The translations under genes and the position numbers were made by a program. Below the pieces are notes generated by a model that did no database searches, was not told the origin of the DNA, and saw only the letters and a program-made list of their open reading frames with translations. DNA of 64,000 nt, from contig NZ_BAYD01000009.1 in the NCBI RefSeq assembly GCF_000685075.1, positions 1 through 64,000 on the forward strand. The letters run 5' to 3'. The DNA comes from Paraburkholderia oxyphila NBRC 105797 (GTDB lineage: Bacteria; Pseudomonadota; Gammaproteobacteria; Burkholderiales; Burkholderiaceae). Positions 28,450 to 37,529 of the stretch are shown one piece after another. Positions within the stretch are counted from its first letter, which is position 1; each line of letters opens with the position of its first letter.

Positions 28450-28689
28450 ATGCTGCGCTGGCTGATCGCCATCCTGATTCTCGCCAACCTGCTCGCCTTC
28501 GGGGCGATCCGTGGCCTGTTCGGCCCCGCTCCCCTGACGGGCACGAACGGGCACAAGCAACTGAACCGGCAAATCCATCCGGAAGGCCTTACGGTGCGGC
28601 CGATCAAACCCTCGGAGTCCGTGGACGTGCCCGTGGTGGGCGGCCCGGTCGCCGATCCGGCCATTCAGGCCTCTACGCTCGCGCAGTAA
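28450..28689 (+). CDS. Small single-span membrane protein
   Basis: A 79-residue protein with an N-terminal membrane helix (MLRWLIAILILANLLAFGAI) and a soluble Pro/Val-rich tail (HPEGLTVRPIKPSESVDVPV). The start has a GGAG ribosome site about ten bases upstream. It follows coaX by 73 bp on the same strand and probably belongs to the birA-coaX operon. Small proteins of this type are seen after coaX in Burkholderia and are unnamed; function unknown. Confidence 0.72.
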   Translation: MLRWLIAILILANLLAFGAIRGLFGPAPLTGTNGHKQLNRQIHPEGLTVRPIKPSESVDVPVVGGPVADPAIQASTLAQ

Positions 28690-28790
28690 TCGCGGTACGC
28701 GGCGCAAGCGTTGCGCGGCGCGCATGAGCGACGCGTGAACGCTCGATTGCCGCGCGGGTCGAGCGCAGCGCTCCGGGTCGACGAAACCGC

Positions 28791-29276
28791 TCAGCCCTGC
28801 TGTTCGCGCACCTTCTGCAGCAGCTTCGTGGTCGAGCGGTCGTGCTCGAAGGCGATCGCGAGCGCGCGGCCGCCCCAGCTGCGCACGAGCGCCGACTCGG
28901 GCAGCGCATCCATGTCGTAGTCGCCGCCCTTCACGAGAATGTCCGGGCGCACGGCCTCGATCAGCTCGATCGGCGTGCGCTCGCCGAACTGCACCACCCA
29001 GTCCACGCTTTCGAGCGCCGCCAGCAGCGCCATGCGGTCGTTCTCGTTGTTGATCGGGCGATCGTCACCCTTGCCGAGCATCTTCACCGAAGCGTCGCTG
29101 TTCACGCCGACGATCAGCGTCGCGCCCAGCGCCTTCGCGTCGGCGAGATAGGTGACATGCCCGCGATGCAGGATGTCGAAGACACCGTTGGTGAACACCA
29201 CCGGGCCGCTCAGCGAGGCGCGCCGTTGTGCGAGCGCCTCGCGGGTCGTGATCTTGCGTTCGAAGGAAGCGGGCAT
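28791..29276 (-). CDS. rfaE2: D-glycero-beta-D-manno-heptose-1-phosphate adenylyltransferase RfaE2
   Basis: A 161-residue nucleotidyltransferase that makes ADP-heptose for the lipopolysaccharide inner core. It shows the nucleotide-binding start VVFTNGVFDILHRGHVTYL with HxGH-type HRGH, then VGVNSDASVKMLGKG, RPINNENDRMALL and PDILVKGGDYD. In this family it is a stand-alone protein (RfaE domain 2) rather than the bifunctional HldE. The ATG at 29276 leaves the family's normal N-terminus; the frame extends to 29339 without similarity. Confidence 0.94.
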   Translation of the reverse strand: MPASFERKITTREALAQRRASLSGPVVFTNGVFDILHRGHVTYLADAKALGATLIVGVNSDASVKMLGKGDDRPINNENDRMALLAALESVDWVVQFGERTPIELIEAVRPDILVKGGDYDMDALPESALVRSWGGRALAIAFEHDRSTTKLLQKVREQQG

Positions 29277-29380
29277 GGAATGAGGCTCGAGTGAAGCGCG
29301 GCGGACGGTGTCGTCGGAAGCGCCGCGCGAATGAAACATTCGGAACGATTGAAACCAGACAGCAATGGGCGCCGCCGACG

Positions 29381-29414
29381 AAAAAACAGCCCGTCACGCG
29401 TGAGCGCTCCGGGC
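29381..29414 (-). terminator. Intrinsic terminator after the ferritin-like gene
   Basis: Read on the minus strand: GCCCG, a 16-base loop containing the palindrome TCACGCGTGA, CGGGC, then TG and six T. It lies about 60 bp past the stop of the ferritin-like gene and before rfaE2. Confidence 0.75.
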
Positions 29415-29471
29415 CGTCGGGTTCGCCTCAGCGCCGCGAGGGGCGCGAGACGAACGAGCGGTGGGCGGGCA

Positions 29472-30341
29472 TCAGGCCGGCTGCTGCGCGCCCTGTTCGC
29501 CCTGCAGACGCTGCACCACTTCCTTGCGGTAGCGGTTGAGCTCCTGCGCCGTGGTGAAGGTGCGCTCGAACAGGATCGACAGGTTGTGCAGGATGCGCTC
29601 GACCACCTTCTTTTCCCAGCCATCGTCGAAGCGGATCTGCTCGTCGAGCCAGCGCTCGAGCCATTCCGGATCGGGCAGGCGCGACTGCACGGTGTCGCGC
29701 GGGAACAGCGCCTGGTTCACGTGCAGGTTCGTGGGATGCAGCGGCTTCTCGGTGCGGCGCGCCGAGGCCATCAACACGCCGATCTTCGCGAACGCCGCGC
29801 GCGCGCCGTCGCCGAAATTGTTGAGCGCCTTCTTCATGTAGCGCAGATACGCGCCGCCATGGCGGGCCTCATCGCGCGAGATGGTTTCGTAGATGGCCTT
29901 GATGACCGGCTCCGTGTGCCACTCGGCCGCACGGCGATACCAGTGGTTCAGGCGGATCTCGCCGCAGAAGTGCAGCATGAGCGTCTCGAGCGGCGGCGCC
30001 GGATCGAACTCGAAGCGCACGGCGTGCAGTTCTTCCTCGGTGGGCACGAGCTCCGGCTTGAAGCGGCGCAGGTACTCCATCAGCACGAGCGAGTGCTTCT
30101 GCTCCTCGAAGAACCACACGCTCATGAACGCGGAGAAGTCGCTGTCATGATGGTTGTCGCGCAGGAACATCTCCGTGGCCGGCAACGCGGACCATTCGGT
30201 GATGGCGTTCATCTTGATGGTCCTGGCCTGCTCGTCGGTGAGGAGCGACGCATCGAACTTGTCCCAGGGAATATCCTTTTCCATATCCCATCGGACCGAT
30301 TCGAGCGATTTGTAAAGTTCCGGATAAAGCATCGTGTTCAT
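29472..30341 (-). CDS. Ferritin-like diiron protein (desaturase-like)
   Basis: A 289-residue all-helical protein of the ferritin-like superfamily. Candidate iron ligands are Glu80 and His83 (WFFEEQKH) and Glu158 and His161 (SRDEARHG), with further acidic residues at Glu49/Glu57 and Glu128 (FCGEIRLNHWY). The paired ExxH motifs and length suggest an oxidase or acyl-ACP-desaturase-like enzyme rather than an iron-storage ferritin. The substrate is unknown. The ATG at 30341 follows AGGGGCGGGACT. It is monocistronic with its own terminator. Confidence 0.82.
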   Translation of the reverse strand: MNTMLYPELYKSLESVRWDMEKDIPWDKFDASLLTDEQARTIKMNAITEWSALPATEMFLRDNHHDSDFSAFMSVWFFEEQKHSLVLMEYLRRFKPELVPTEEELHAVRFEFDPAPPLETLMLHFCGEIRLNHWYRRAAEWHTEPVIKAIYETISRDEARHGGAYLRYMKKALNNFGDGARAAFAKIGVLMASARRTEKPLHPTNLHVNQALFPRDTVQSRLPDPEWLERWLDEQIRFDDGWEKKVVERILHNLSILFERTFTTAQELNRYRKEVVQRLQGEQGAQQPA

Positions 30342-30837
30342 AGTCCCGCCCCTGTTCTGCGCATGACGACTTGTATCGTGCTGCCCGCGGCCGCGTCGGT
30401 TTGACATATCTCTACGGCACACAGGCTAAAACATTTAATTTTACGCGGTAACCGGCCGCCCGGACGCAATTACACCCCCGCTAAACAGATTACTTCCTGT
30501 CGAGCGGCAATCTGCAATGCCGGATTGGGAGGCGCCGTTGTGGATTCTGGGTAGTTGCACCATGCCTTGAATCCGGCTGCCGGATAAATTCGCGGGATTC
30601 CGCCCGCGTCGTTTGGCCGCCCGTCCGCCCCGTTCACGCGAGGCGCGGCGGCCCTGACGGACCGTTCGGCGAGCATCGCGTCAAGCTGCGGCAGATTGCC
30701 GCAGCTTGCAGCCAAACCACCGCTCAGCCGCCTCTCCCGCGCCCGCCGCCTGCCGCTGGCCCGTCCGCGTTGACGCGCTGGAGCCTCCGACAGCGGACGG
30801 TCGGAAAAACCTTACACGATGATAGCACGCCGATCTT
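30342..30837. other. Intergenic region upstream of the ferritin-like gene
   Basis: This 496-bp stretch contains an AT-rich patch (about 30425-30560), the long hairpin at 30682-30708 and the 3' flank of the patatin gene. An 81-codon frame on the minus strand (30470-30715) has no ribosome site or recognisable family and spans the hairpin, so I do not call it. Confidence 0.55.
30682..30708. repeat. Perfect 12-bp hairpin (CAAGCTGCGGCA / TGCCGCAGCTTG)
   Basis: Perfect inverted repeat with a GAT loop, about 130 bp past the patatin stop. No T-run follows on either strand, so it is not a standard terminator. It could stabilise the patatin mRNA 3' end or be an operator. Confidence 0.85.
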
Positions 30838-32055
30838 TCAGTTCCGGGGCGCTTCCGGGTGCCCGTGCGCCACGCCGGAAGGCTCGTCCGACGGTTGTTT
30901 GAGCCATTCCAGAAGAAGCTCGCGTTGAGCCAGCGTGTCGCGGTAGCCGAGCTCGACCAGCTCCCGCGTAAATGCGCTCTCGAACAGCAGATAGCTCGCA
31001 AACGCCGCACCCGACGCGCGATTGCCGCCCACCGCCCCCAGCAGCGTGCGCACCGAGAGCGGCAGCTGCTGCAAATGACGGGCGGCGATCAGCTCGATGC
31101 GCTCGCTCGGCCCGATCGCGAGCACGTCGATGTGCCGCCAGCCGCTTTCCGGCTCGACGGTGTGCGGCAGGTGCAGCACCATGCGGTTCACGTGCTCGAT
31201 GCGCTCGATGTCGGCGCCGAGCGCGTCGAGAAACACGCTCGCGAGCACCTGCTGGCCGATCTGCGCGAGCGTCGGATAGAGGTCGATGTCGGGGCGCGCG
31301 GCCGGCACCTCGGGCGCGCTCGCGTTGGCGCCGATCACGACGATGCGCTCCGCGCCGAAGTGGATGGCCGGCGAAAGCGGCGCGATCTGCCGGATCGAGC
31401 CGTCGCCGAAATATTCGTGATGGCCGTCGAGCTCAAGGCGCACGGCGGGAAACACATAGGGAATCGCCGCCGAAGCGAGCAGATGCGCGGGCGTGAGCGC
31501 GACCATGCGTGCCGTGCGCTGCGCGCGGCGCCACGCGCTGATGGGCTCGCTCGCCTGATAGAAGGTCAGATGCCGCCCCGACGAATAGCTGAGCGCGGTC
31601 ACGGAGAGCGCATGCAGCAGGCGCTCGTCGAGCATCTGCTCGATGCGGTGGAAATTGAGCGTGCCTTCAAGGAAACGGGCGAGCGGCGCGTTGTCGAACA
31701 GCGTGCGCGGCGTGCGCCGCGCCGCGAGCCCGAAGGTGGCCCAGCCGAACGCGAGCGCGGCGAGCCAGCGCGCGCCCGCGGCCGCGACGCCGGGCAAGTC
31801 GGTGCGATAGACCTGGCTGGCGCTCAGATTGGACCAGATGTCGACGAGGCGCTGCGCGCCGTGCAAGAAGTGGTCGGCATGACTGGCGATCGAGGTGGCG
31901 TTGATCGCGCCCGCCGAGGTGCCGCAGATCACCGTGAACGGCATCGCGCGCCGCGCCGGATCGGCCTGCCCGGCGAGTTCCGCGAGCGCGCGCAGCGCGC
32001 CGGCCTGGTAGGCCGCGCGTGCGCCGCCACCCATCATCACGAGCGCAAGCCTCAT
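30838..32055 (-). CDS. Patatin-like phospholipase
   Basis: A 405-residue patatin family protein. It has the glycine-rich oxyanion motif MMGGGARAAYQAGAL, nucleophile Ser47 in GTSAG (45-49) and the catalytic Asp218 in DGS (YFGDGSIRQ) where many members have DGA/DGG. There is no signal peptide. Family members hydrolyse phospholipids or other acyl esters, and some degrade PHB in Burkholderiales; the nearby phaM gene makes that possibility worth noting but does not prove it. It lies 109 bp downstream of phaM on the same strand. Confidence 0.9.
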   Translation of the reverse strand: MRLALVMMGGGARAAYQAGALRALAELAGQADPARRAMPFTVICGTSAGAINATSIASHADHFLHGAQRLVDIWSNLSASQVYRTDLPGVAAAGARWLAALAFGWATFGLAARRTPRTLFDNAPLARFLEGTLNFHRIEQMLDERLLHALSVTALSYSSGRHLTFYQASEPISAWRRAQRTARMVALTPAHLLASAAIPYVFPAVRLELDGHHEYFGDGSIRQIAPLSPAIHFGAERIVVIGANASAPEVPAARPDIDLYPTLAQIGQQVLASVFLDALGADIERIEHVNRMVLHLPHTVEPESGWRHIDVLAIGPSERIELIAARHLQQLPLSVRTLLGAVGGNRASGAAFASYLLFESAFTRELVELGYRDTLAQRELLLEWLKQPSDEPSGVAHGHPEAPRN

Positions 32056-32164
32056 GACGCCGACGCTCCCCGTGTGCTGCGTCCCGCAGGACAGATTGGC
32101 CTTCGACGACCTTTAATCGCTGGCGCCGACCGCTAATCGACGCGCCTCGTCACCGCTCCCGGCG

Positions 32165-32878
32165 CTACTCGGGCTGCGCCGACGAGCGCTTCGCGCTGCG
32201 CGCACCCGGCTTGCTACCCGCGCCGCCGCCGTTCGCGCCACCGCTACCGCCGCTGCGCTTCGCCGCCGGCTTCGCGCGCGGCGCAGCCGCTTCGGCCGCG
32301 GCCTGCGCCGCCTCGGTCGCCGCTTCGGCGGCCGCGGCGGGCTGAACCATCGCGAACTGCGCGAGCTGATTGAATTGCGACTGCAGCAGGTTCCACCACG
32401 CCGAGGCGTCGAAACCGGCCGGCGCCCCCGCTGCGGCATCGGCCGCTTCCGCGGATGCGGCGCCCGCTTGCGCGCGTGCGTCGCGCGGCTCGGGTTCCGG
32501 CGCGCTCTGCGTGCTCGACGGACTCATCGACTGCGCGAACGCGCCGAACGCGCGCAAGGTGGAGAGCGTCGCGCGCTGCACTTCGAGCGCCTGGATCGCC
32601 GACTGCAGCATGCTCAGGTTCAGCTTGAGCCACTGCTCGACGGCACGCAGATCGGTGATGCGCTTGTCGAGCTCCTCGATATTGGTGAGCGGCGTCATCA
32701 TGTCGGACATCATCGAAAGCGACGGCCCGAGTCCCTGCGCCGCGCCCGGCTCGCTGCCGGGAAACGCGCTGCCGAACGGCGTGAGGCGCATCATCCCCCA
32801 CATGCGGTCGAGCATCTCGGCGGGCGGAAAGCCGGGAAAGCCCGGGAACGGCGGCACGGTGCCTGCTGAATCGGTCAT
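32165..32878 (-). CDS. phaM: PhaM-like polyhydroxyalkanoate granule protein
   Basis: A 237-residue protein with the PhaM layout: an N-terminal part with the sequence PAEMLDRMWGMMRLTPFG, TPLTNIEELDKRITDLRAVEQWL and LQSAIQALEVQRATL (helical), then an Ala-rich linker and a basic C-terminal tail rich in Lys, Arg, Ala and Gly (about 205-237). In Ralstonia PhaM activates PHB synthase PhaC1 and tethers granules to the nucleoid through such a tail. The ATG at 32878 is preferred over one six codons upstream. Confidence 0.85.
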   Translation of the reverse strand: MTDSAGTVPPFPGFPGFPPAEMLDRMWGMMRLTPFGSAFPGSEPGAAQGLGPSLSMMSDMMTPLTNIEELDKRITDLRAVEQWLKLNLSMLQSAIQALEVQRATLSTLRAFGAFAQSMSPSSTQSAPEPEPRDARAQAGAASAEAADAAAGAPAGFDASAWWNLLQSQFNQLAQFAMVQPAAAAEAATEAAQAAAEAAAPRAKPAAKRSGGSGGANGGGAGSKPGARSAKRSSAQPE

Positions 32879-33168
32879 GCGGATTCTCCCTCGCAAAGTT
32901 GGTTGGCCACGCTGAACGGCCGGCTGGATGGCCGGCCGCGCAGATCAGGCGGGCCCTAAGGATGTGGCTTGCGCCGGCTTGCGGCTCGCAGCGACATGGC
33001 GTGTTCCGCTGCAGGCCGCCCGCACAAAAGCGCAGATGATTACGCTTCGATCATACCGCGCGGGCCGAGCCACCGGGCGCGCGAAGTTCAGGCCTCGCGC
33101 ACTCGGCCAAAGCACGGCGCGCATGCGGTTGCCGGCGCGCTCGAGCAACGCGCGCCGCCACGGACCCG

Positions 33169-33993
33169 TTAGAACGGATCGCCGCCCGGAAATTCCGGCG
33201 CGCGCCGCTCGCGCAGCGATTTGACGCCCTCGTGCACGTCGGGTCCGGCAAAGCCCATGAATTCGAGCGCGAGCGAGGTATCGAAATTCGGCCCCGCCTG
33301 GCGCAGCCAATTGTTCAGCGCGTACTTGGTCCAGCGCAGCGCGGTCTGCGAGCCGTTGGCGAGGCGCTTCGCAACTTCGAACGCCTTGGGCAGCAAGTCG
33401 TTTTCGTCCACCGCGAGCGAGACAAGGCCGATGCGCTCGGCCTCCTCGCCGCTCACCGGCTCGCACAGCAGCAGGTAGTACTTCGCCTTCGCCATCCCGC
33501 ACAGAAGCGGCCAGACGATCGCCGCGTGATCGCCCGCCGCGACACCGAGGCGCGTGTGTCCGTCGATGATGCGCGCCGACTTCGCCGCGATCGAGATATC
33601 GGCGAGCAGGCCCGCCACGAGCCCCGCGCCCACCGCCGGGCCGTGCATCGCCGAAACGATGGGCTTGCTGCAGTTGATCACGTTGTAGACGAGGTCGCGC
33701 GCCTCGCGCCAGACCCGCGCGCGCACGTCGAAGTGCGTGGCCATGTCCTCGACGAGCGCAAGATCGCCGCCCGCCGAAAAGCCCTTGCCCTCGCCGCGGA
33801 TCACCGCGACGCGCGCGTCCGGGTCGTGGTCGACGTCGCGCCAGATTTCGGCGAGCTCGCGGTGCATATTGGCGTCGGCCGTGGCGAGGCCACTCTTGTT
33901 CGCGCCCTCGCCGCTCATCACGATCTCGACGATGCCGTGCTCGTGCCGCCGCACGCGCAGCGCGTCATAGTGGGCGTAAAAAGGATCGTTCAT
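33169..33993 (-). CDS. Enoyl-CoA hydratase/isomerase family protein
   Basis: A 274-residue crotonase-fold protein: [15 protein letters not shown] (oxyanion region) and [20 protein letters not shown] are clear, and the C-terminal helix region is normal. The place where classical hydratases carry their two catalytic glutamates reads [16 protein letters not shown], with no glutamate at either position by eye alignment. It may therefore be an isomerase, hydrolase or other crotonase rather than a hydratase. The gene is upstream of the IclR/FAH block's binding-protein gene end and separated from phaM by about 290 bp that contains a GGCCGGC/GCCGGCC hairpin (32918-32937). Confidence 0.88.
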   Translation of the reverse strand: MNDPFYAHYDALRVRRHEHGIVEIVMSGEGANKSGLATADANMHRELAEIWRDVDHDPDARVAVIRGEGKGFSAGGDLALVEDMATHFDVRARVWREARDLVYNVINCSKPIVSAMHGPAVGAGLVAGLLADISIAAKSARIIDGHTRLGVAAGDHAAIVWPLLCGMAKAKYYLLLCEPVSGEEAERIGLVSLAVDENDLLPKAFEVAKRLANGSQTALRWTKYALNNWLRQAGPNFDTSLALEFMGFAGPDVHEGVKSLRERRAPEFPGGDPF

Positions 33994-34051
33994 GGGCGGC
34001 TCCTAAATTGCTTCGGATTGCAGAATCATTGGACGATACATCAAGGAAACA

Positions 34052-35251
34052 TCAATGCGGCTGGTAAACCCATTTGCCGTCCTGGATCTCGACCATCACG
34101 CGTGCACGCGCGTCGAGCCCCAGGTGGTCCGTAGCGCTCATGTTGACGATGCCGTTGGTGGTGTGCAGCCCGCGCGTGGACTCGATGGCATCGCGCAGCG
34201 CGTGGCGAAACGCTTTCGTGCCCGGCGCCGCCGACTGGAGCGCAATGGGAATCGCGCTGCCGAGCAACAGGCCCGCGTCCCACGTATAGGCGCCGAACGC
34301 CGAAACGGAACCGGCGCCGTAACGTGCTTCGTAGCGCGAAATATAGTCGAGCGCAAGGCGCCGCTCCGGCTCGCCGTCGGGCAGCTGCGCGGCCACGAGC
34401 ACGGGGCTCGCGGGCAGGAAGGTGCCGTTGCAGTCGGCGCCGCACACGCGCAGGAAGTCGCGGTTGCCCACGCCGTGGTTGTGATAGATGAGGCCCCTGT
34501 AGCCGCGCTCCTTGAGCGCCTTGGGCGGCAGCGCGGCGGGCGTGCCGGCCGCGCCCACCACGACGGCGTCGGGCTTCGCGGCGACGATCTTCAGCGCCTG
34601 GCCCGTCACGCTCGGATCGGTGCGATTGAAGCGCTCGCTCGCGACGAGCTTGATGCCGCGCGCCTGTGCGGCCTTGGCGACTTCGACGTAGAACGCCTCG
34701 CCGAGCGCGTCGGCCTGGCCGATATAGGCGATGGTCTTCACGTTATGCGCGGCCGCGTGCTCGGCGATCGCGCCGGCCATCATCGCGTCGGTCTGCGGCG
34801 TCTTGAACATCCAGTGGCGCTTGTCGTCCACGGGCTCAATGATCTTCGCCGAGGACGCCAGCGAGATCGTGGGCGTCTCGCCCTGCGCAATCACGTCGAG
34901 CATCGCGAGCGTGTTGGGCGTGATCGACGAGCCGATGATGGCGTCCACGTGCTGCTCGTCGATCAGCTTTCTCGTGTCCTGGACGGCCTGGGTGGTATCG
35001 GAGGCGTCGTCGAGCACGATGTACTGCACCTGCTGGCCCGCGATCTGCGCAGGGAACATTGCCGCGGTGTCGCGCGCCGGAATGCCGAGCGACGCGGCCG
35101 GGCCAGTGAGCGAAAGCACGAGGCCGATCTTGATTTGTGCGAGAGCGAGAGTGGGCGCCAAAATGCCGAAAAGGCCAGCAAGTGCCGCACGCGGGGCGGC
35201 GACGCTGGATGCGAGCGAGCAGGCAAAACGACGTGGGCGAAAGGGCTTCAC
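34052..35251 (-). CDS. ABC transporter substrate-binding protein (LivK/BraC type)
   Basis: A 399-residue periplasmic binding protein of the branched-chain-amino-acid family. It has a signal peptide ending ALAQ near residue 39, then IKIGLVLSLTGPAASLG, a VDAIIGSSITPNTLAM segment and KTIAYIGQADALGEAF, typical of the two-lobed Leu/Ile/Val or aromatic-acid binding proteins. No permease or ATPase genes are adjacent, so it is an orphan component. Near FAH-family and enoyl-CoA hydratase genes, an aromatic or organic-acid ligand is possible; the ligand cannot be read from the sequence. Confidence 0.9.
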   Translation of the reverse strand: MKPFRPRRFACSLASSVAAPRAALAGLFGILAPTLALAQIKIGLVLSLTGPAASLGIPARDTAAMFPAQIAGQQVQYIVLDDASDTTQAVQDTRKLIDEQHVDAIIGSSITPNTLAMLDVIAQGETPTISLASSAKIIEPVDDKRHWMFKTPQTDAMMAGAIAEHAAAHNVKTIAYIGQADALGEAFYVEVAKAAQARGIKLVASERFNRTDPSVTGQALKIVAAKPDAVVVGAAGTPAALPPKALKERGYRGLIYHNHGVGNRDFLRVCGADCNGTFLPASPVLVAAQLPDGEPERRLALDYISRYEARYGAGSVSAFGAYTWDAGLLLGSAIPIALQSAAPGTKAFRHALRDAIESTRGLHTTNGIVNMSATDHLGLDARARVMVEIQDGKWVYQPH

Positions 35252-35439
35252 GGTGTCTCCAGACTATTGGTATGTCGAGCGTATTCTGCGTACGGCTTCG
35301 AATGCGGTCCGTGTACTGCCCATGATGCGCAGACCGCCTGCGCGCAAGCGTGAGCGCCTGAAGGCCCCACGCGCACGCGCGTTCGCCAGTGTAGCCGCAC
35401 GCGGCGCATGCGGCATCCGGCGAAACCCTCTCGGACGGC

Positions 35440-36426
35440 TCAGCTGGCGCCCGGCGCCACGGCCTGATCGATCGCGCCAAAGATCGAGTGGCCGGCTTCG
35501 TCGAGCATCTCGATCTTCACGCTGTCGCCGAACTTCATGAACTCGGTGCGAGGCTCGCCGTGCTCGATCGTCTCGAGGCAGCGCTTCTCGGCGATGCAGC
35601 AGTAGCCGCGCTTCGCATCCTTGTTCGAGACGGTGCCCGACCCGACGATCGCGCCGGCGCGCAGATTGCGCGTCTTCGCGGCGTGCGCGATCAGCTGGCC
35701 GAAGTGGAACACCATGTCGGTGCCCGCGTCGGGCTGGCCGACCTTCTTGCCGTTCCAGTACACGAGCATCGGCAGATGCACGCGCCCTTCGCGCCAGTGC
35801 TCGCCGAGTTCGTCGGGCGTCACGACGACGGGCGCGAACGACGTAGCCGGCTTGCTCTGGAAGAAGCCGAAGCCCTTTGCGAGCTCGACGGGAATGAGGT
35901 TGCGCAGCGAGACATCGTTCGCGAGCGTGATGAGACGCACGGCCTTGAGCGCGTCCTCGGCGCTCGCGCCCATCGGCACGTCGCCGGTGATGACGGCGAC
36001 TTCGGCTTCGAAGTCGATGCCCCAGGCCTCCGATGCGCAGACGATGTCATCGGTCGGGCCGATGAAGTCGTCGCTGCCGCCCTGGTACATGAGCGGATCG
36101 GTCCAGAACTCGGGCGGCATGGGCGCGCCGCGCGCGCGCCGCACGAGCTCGACGTGATTCACATACGACGAGCCGTCCGCCCACTGATAGGCGCGCGGCA
36201 GCGGCGCCATGCACGCGCTGGCGTCGAAGCTGAAGGCGTTGCGCGCGCGGCCATAGTTGAGCGTCTCGTAGAGATCGAGCAGTTGCGGCGCGTAGAAGCG
36301 CCAGTCGTCGAGCACACGCTGCAGCGTGGGCGCGATCGCGTCGGCCATGGCGGCGCTGCGCAGGTCGCGGGAAACGACGATCAGTTGACCGTCACGGGTG
36401 CCGTCCTTCAGCGTGGCGAGTTTCAT
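35440..36426 (-). CDS. Fumarylacetoacetate hydrolase family protein
   Basis: A 328-residue FAH-fold protein. It has a short N-terminal domain (MKLATLKDGTRDGQLIVVSRD) and the catalytic core: YVNHVELVRRARGAPMPPEF, GIDFEAEVAVITGDVPMG (metal ligands), SLRNLIPVELAKGFGFFQSKP, and VGSGTVSNKD. Members cleave carbon-carbon bonds of acylpyruvates or act in tyrosine, homogentisate or hydroxyphenylacetate breakdown; substrate unknown. The gene is divergent from an IclR regulator whose start lies within 90 bp, so it is the likely target. Confidence 0.92.
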   Translation of the reverse strand: MKLATLKDGTRDGQLIVVSRDLRSAAMADAIAPTLQRVLDDWRFYAPQLLDLYETLNYGRARNAFSFDASACMAPLPRAYQWADGSSYVNHVELVRRARGAPMPPEFWTDPLMYQGGSDDFIGPTDDIVCASEAWGIDFEAEVAVITGDVPMGASAEDALKAVRLITLANDVSLRNLIPVELAKGFGFFQSKPATSFAPVVVTPDELGEHWREGRVHLPMLVYWNGKKVGQPDAGTDMVFHFGQLIAHAAKTRNLRAGAIVGSGTVSNKDAKRGYCCIAEKRCLETIEHGEPRTEFMKFGDSVKIEMLDEAGHSIFGAIDQAVAPGAS

Positions 36427-36508
36427 GTAGTGGGACGTGGATGACGATAGAGGAAATGTATTCTACGATGGTGAATCGAAATCCGAACGCCAGGACCCGC
36501 ACGACTCC

Positions 36509-37426
36509 ATGCCGCCTTCCCGATCCGCCCGCCCCGCCACGACACCGGCCGCACTATCCGCGGCTGCCGCCCGCGACGCCGAAGACGCCGCCGACCTCGA
36601 CGACGCCCACGAAAGCAGCGAGAGTGGCGACGCCGGCGAAGAAAAACTGCGCTCGGGCATCCAGTCGATCGAAGTGGGCTTCCGGCTGCTCGAAGTGCTG
36701 ACCAACGAGCCGCGCGCGATGATGCTGCGCGACCTCGCGCAGCGCGCGGGCATGAGCCCGGCCAAGGCGCACCGCTATCTCGTGAGCTTCATGCGTCTCG
36801 GCATGGTCGCGCAGGACGCGCTCTCGGGCCGCTATGAACTCGGCGGCTTCGCGTTGCAGCTCGGGCTCGCGCGCCTCGCGCGCGTGGACGGCGTGAAGCT
36901 CGCGCGCATCGCGCTTGCCGAGCTGCGCGACGCGCTCGACATCACCGTGGGCATCGCCGTCTGGGGCAATCAGGGGCCGACCGTCGTGCACTGGATGGAA
37001 TCGAGCCATCCGGCCAAGGCCTCGCTCAAGCTTGGCGACGTCATGCCGATGCTCAGCTCCGCCACGGGCCTGCTGTTCGCCGCTTACCTGCCGCGCAGCA
37101 AGACCGGGCCGATGATCGAACGCGAGCTCGGCAGCGCGCAGCACTATTCCTCGGGCTCGACGCCCCGGACCGCCGAGGAACTCGAGCGCGCGCTGGCCGA
37201 AGTGCGCGAGCATGGGGCCGCGCGCGTGGAAGGCATGCTGCTGCCGACCATCCACGCGTTCTGCACGCCCGTCTTCGATGCGACAGGCGATCTCGCGCTC
37301 GGACTCATCGCGCTCGGCCACGAGGGTGCGTTCGATATCGCCTGGAACGGCGCCGTCGATCGCGCGCTGCGCGCCTGCGCGCAGAAGCTCTCCTATGAAT
37401 TGGGGTACAGCCCCGTCGAACGCTGA
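36509..37426 (+). CDS. IclR-family transcriptional regulator
   Basis: A 305-residue regulator with an acidic N-terminal extension (about 1-45), an IclR winged helix-turn-helix (SIEVGFRLLEVL, LRDLAQRAGMSPAKAHRYLVSFM) and the GAF-like effector domain (ITVGIAVWGNQGPTVVHWME, HAFCTPVFDATGDLALGL). It likely controls the divergent FAH gene in response to an aromatic or organic acid. The ATG at 36509 is preferred because a GTG at 36437 would leave only ten bases from the divergent start. The extension before the HTH is long for the family. Confidence 0.87.
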   Translation: MPPSRSARPATTPAALSAAAARDAEDAADLDDAHESSESGDAGEEKLRSGIQSIEVGFRLLEVLTNEPRAMMLRDLAQRAGMSPAKAHRYLVSFMRLGMVAQDALSGRYELGGFALQLGLARLARVDGVKLARIALAELRDALDITVGIAVWGNQGPTVVHWMESSHPAKASLKLGDVMPMLSSATGLLFAAYLPRSKTGPMIERELGSAQHYSSGSTPRTAEELERALAEVREHGAARVEGMLLPTIHAFCTPVFDATGDLALGLIALGHEGAFDIAWNGAVDRALRACAQKLSYELGYSPVER

Positions 37427-37529
37427 CGCGTCACGGCAGTCGAGGCTTTCTGCAGCCAAGGCGCGTGTCGTGTCACAGTAACGGTCTCCCACATGCCAGC
37501 GCCTCTGCTTTAAGTCTTATTTGAGCCCG

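Noticed and set aside
30470..30715. 81-codon minus-strand frame between the patatin and ferritin-like genes
   Set aside because: No ribosome site, no family match and it spans a perfect hairpin; not supported as a gene.
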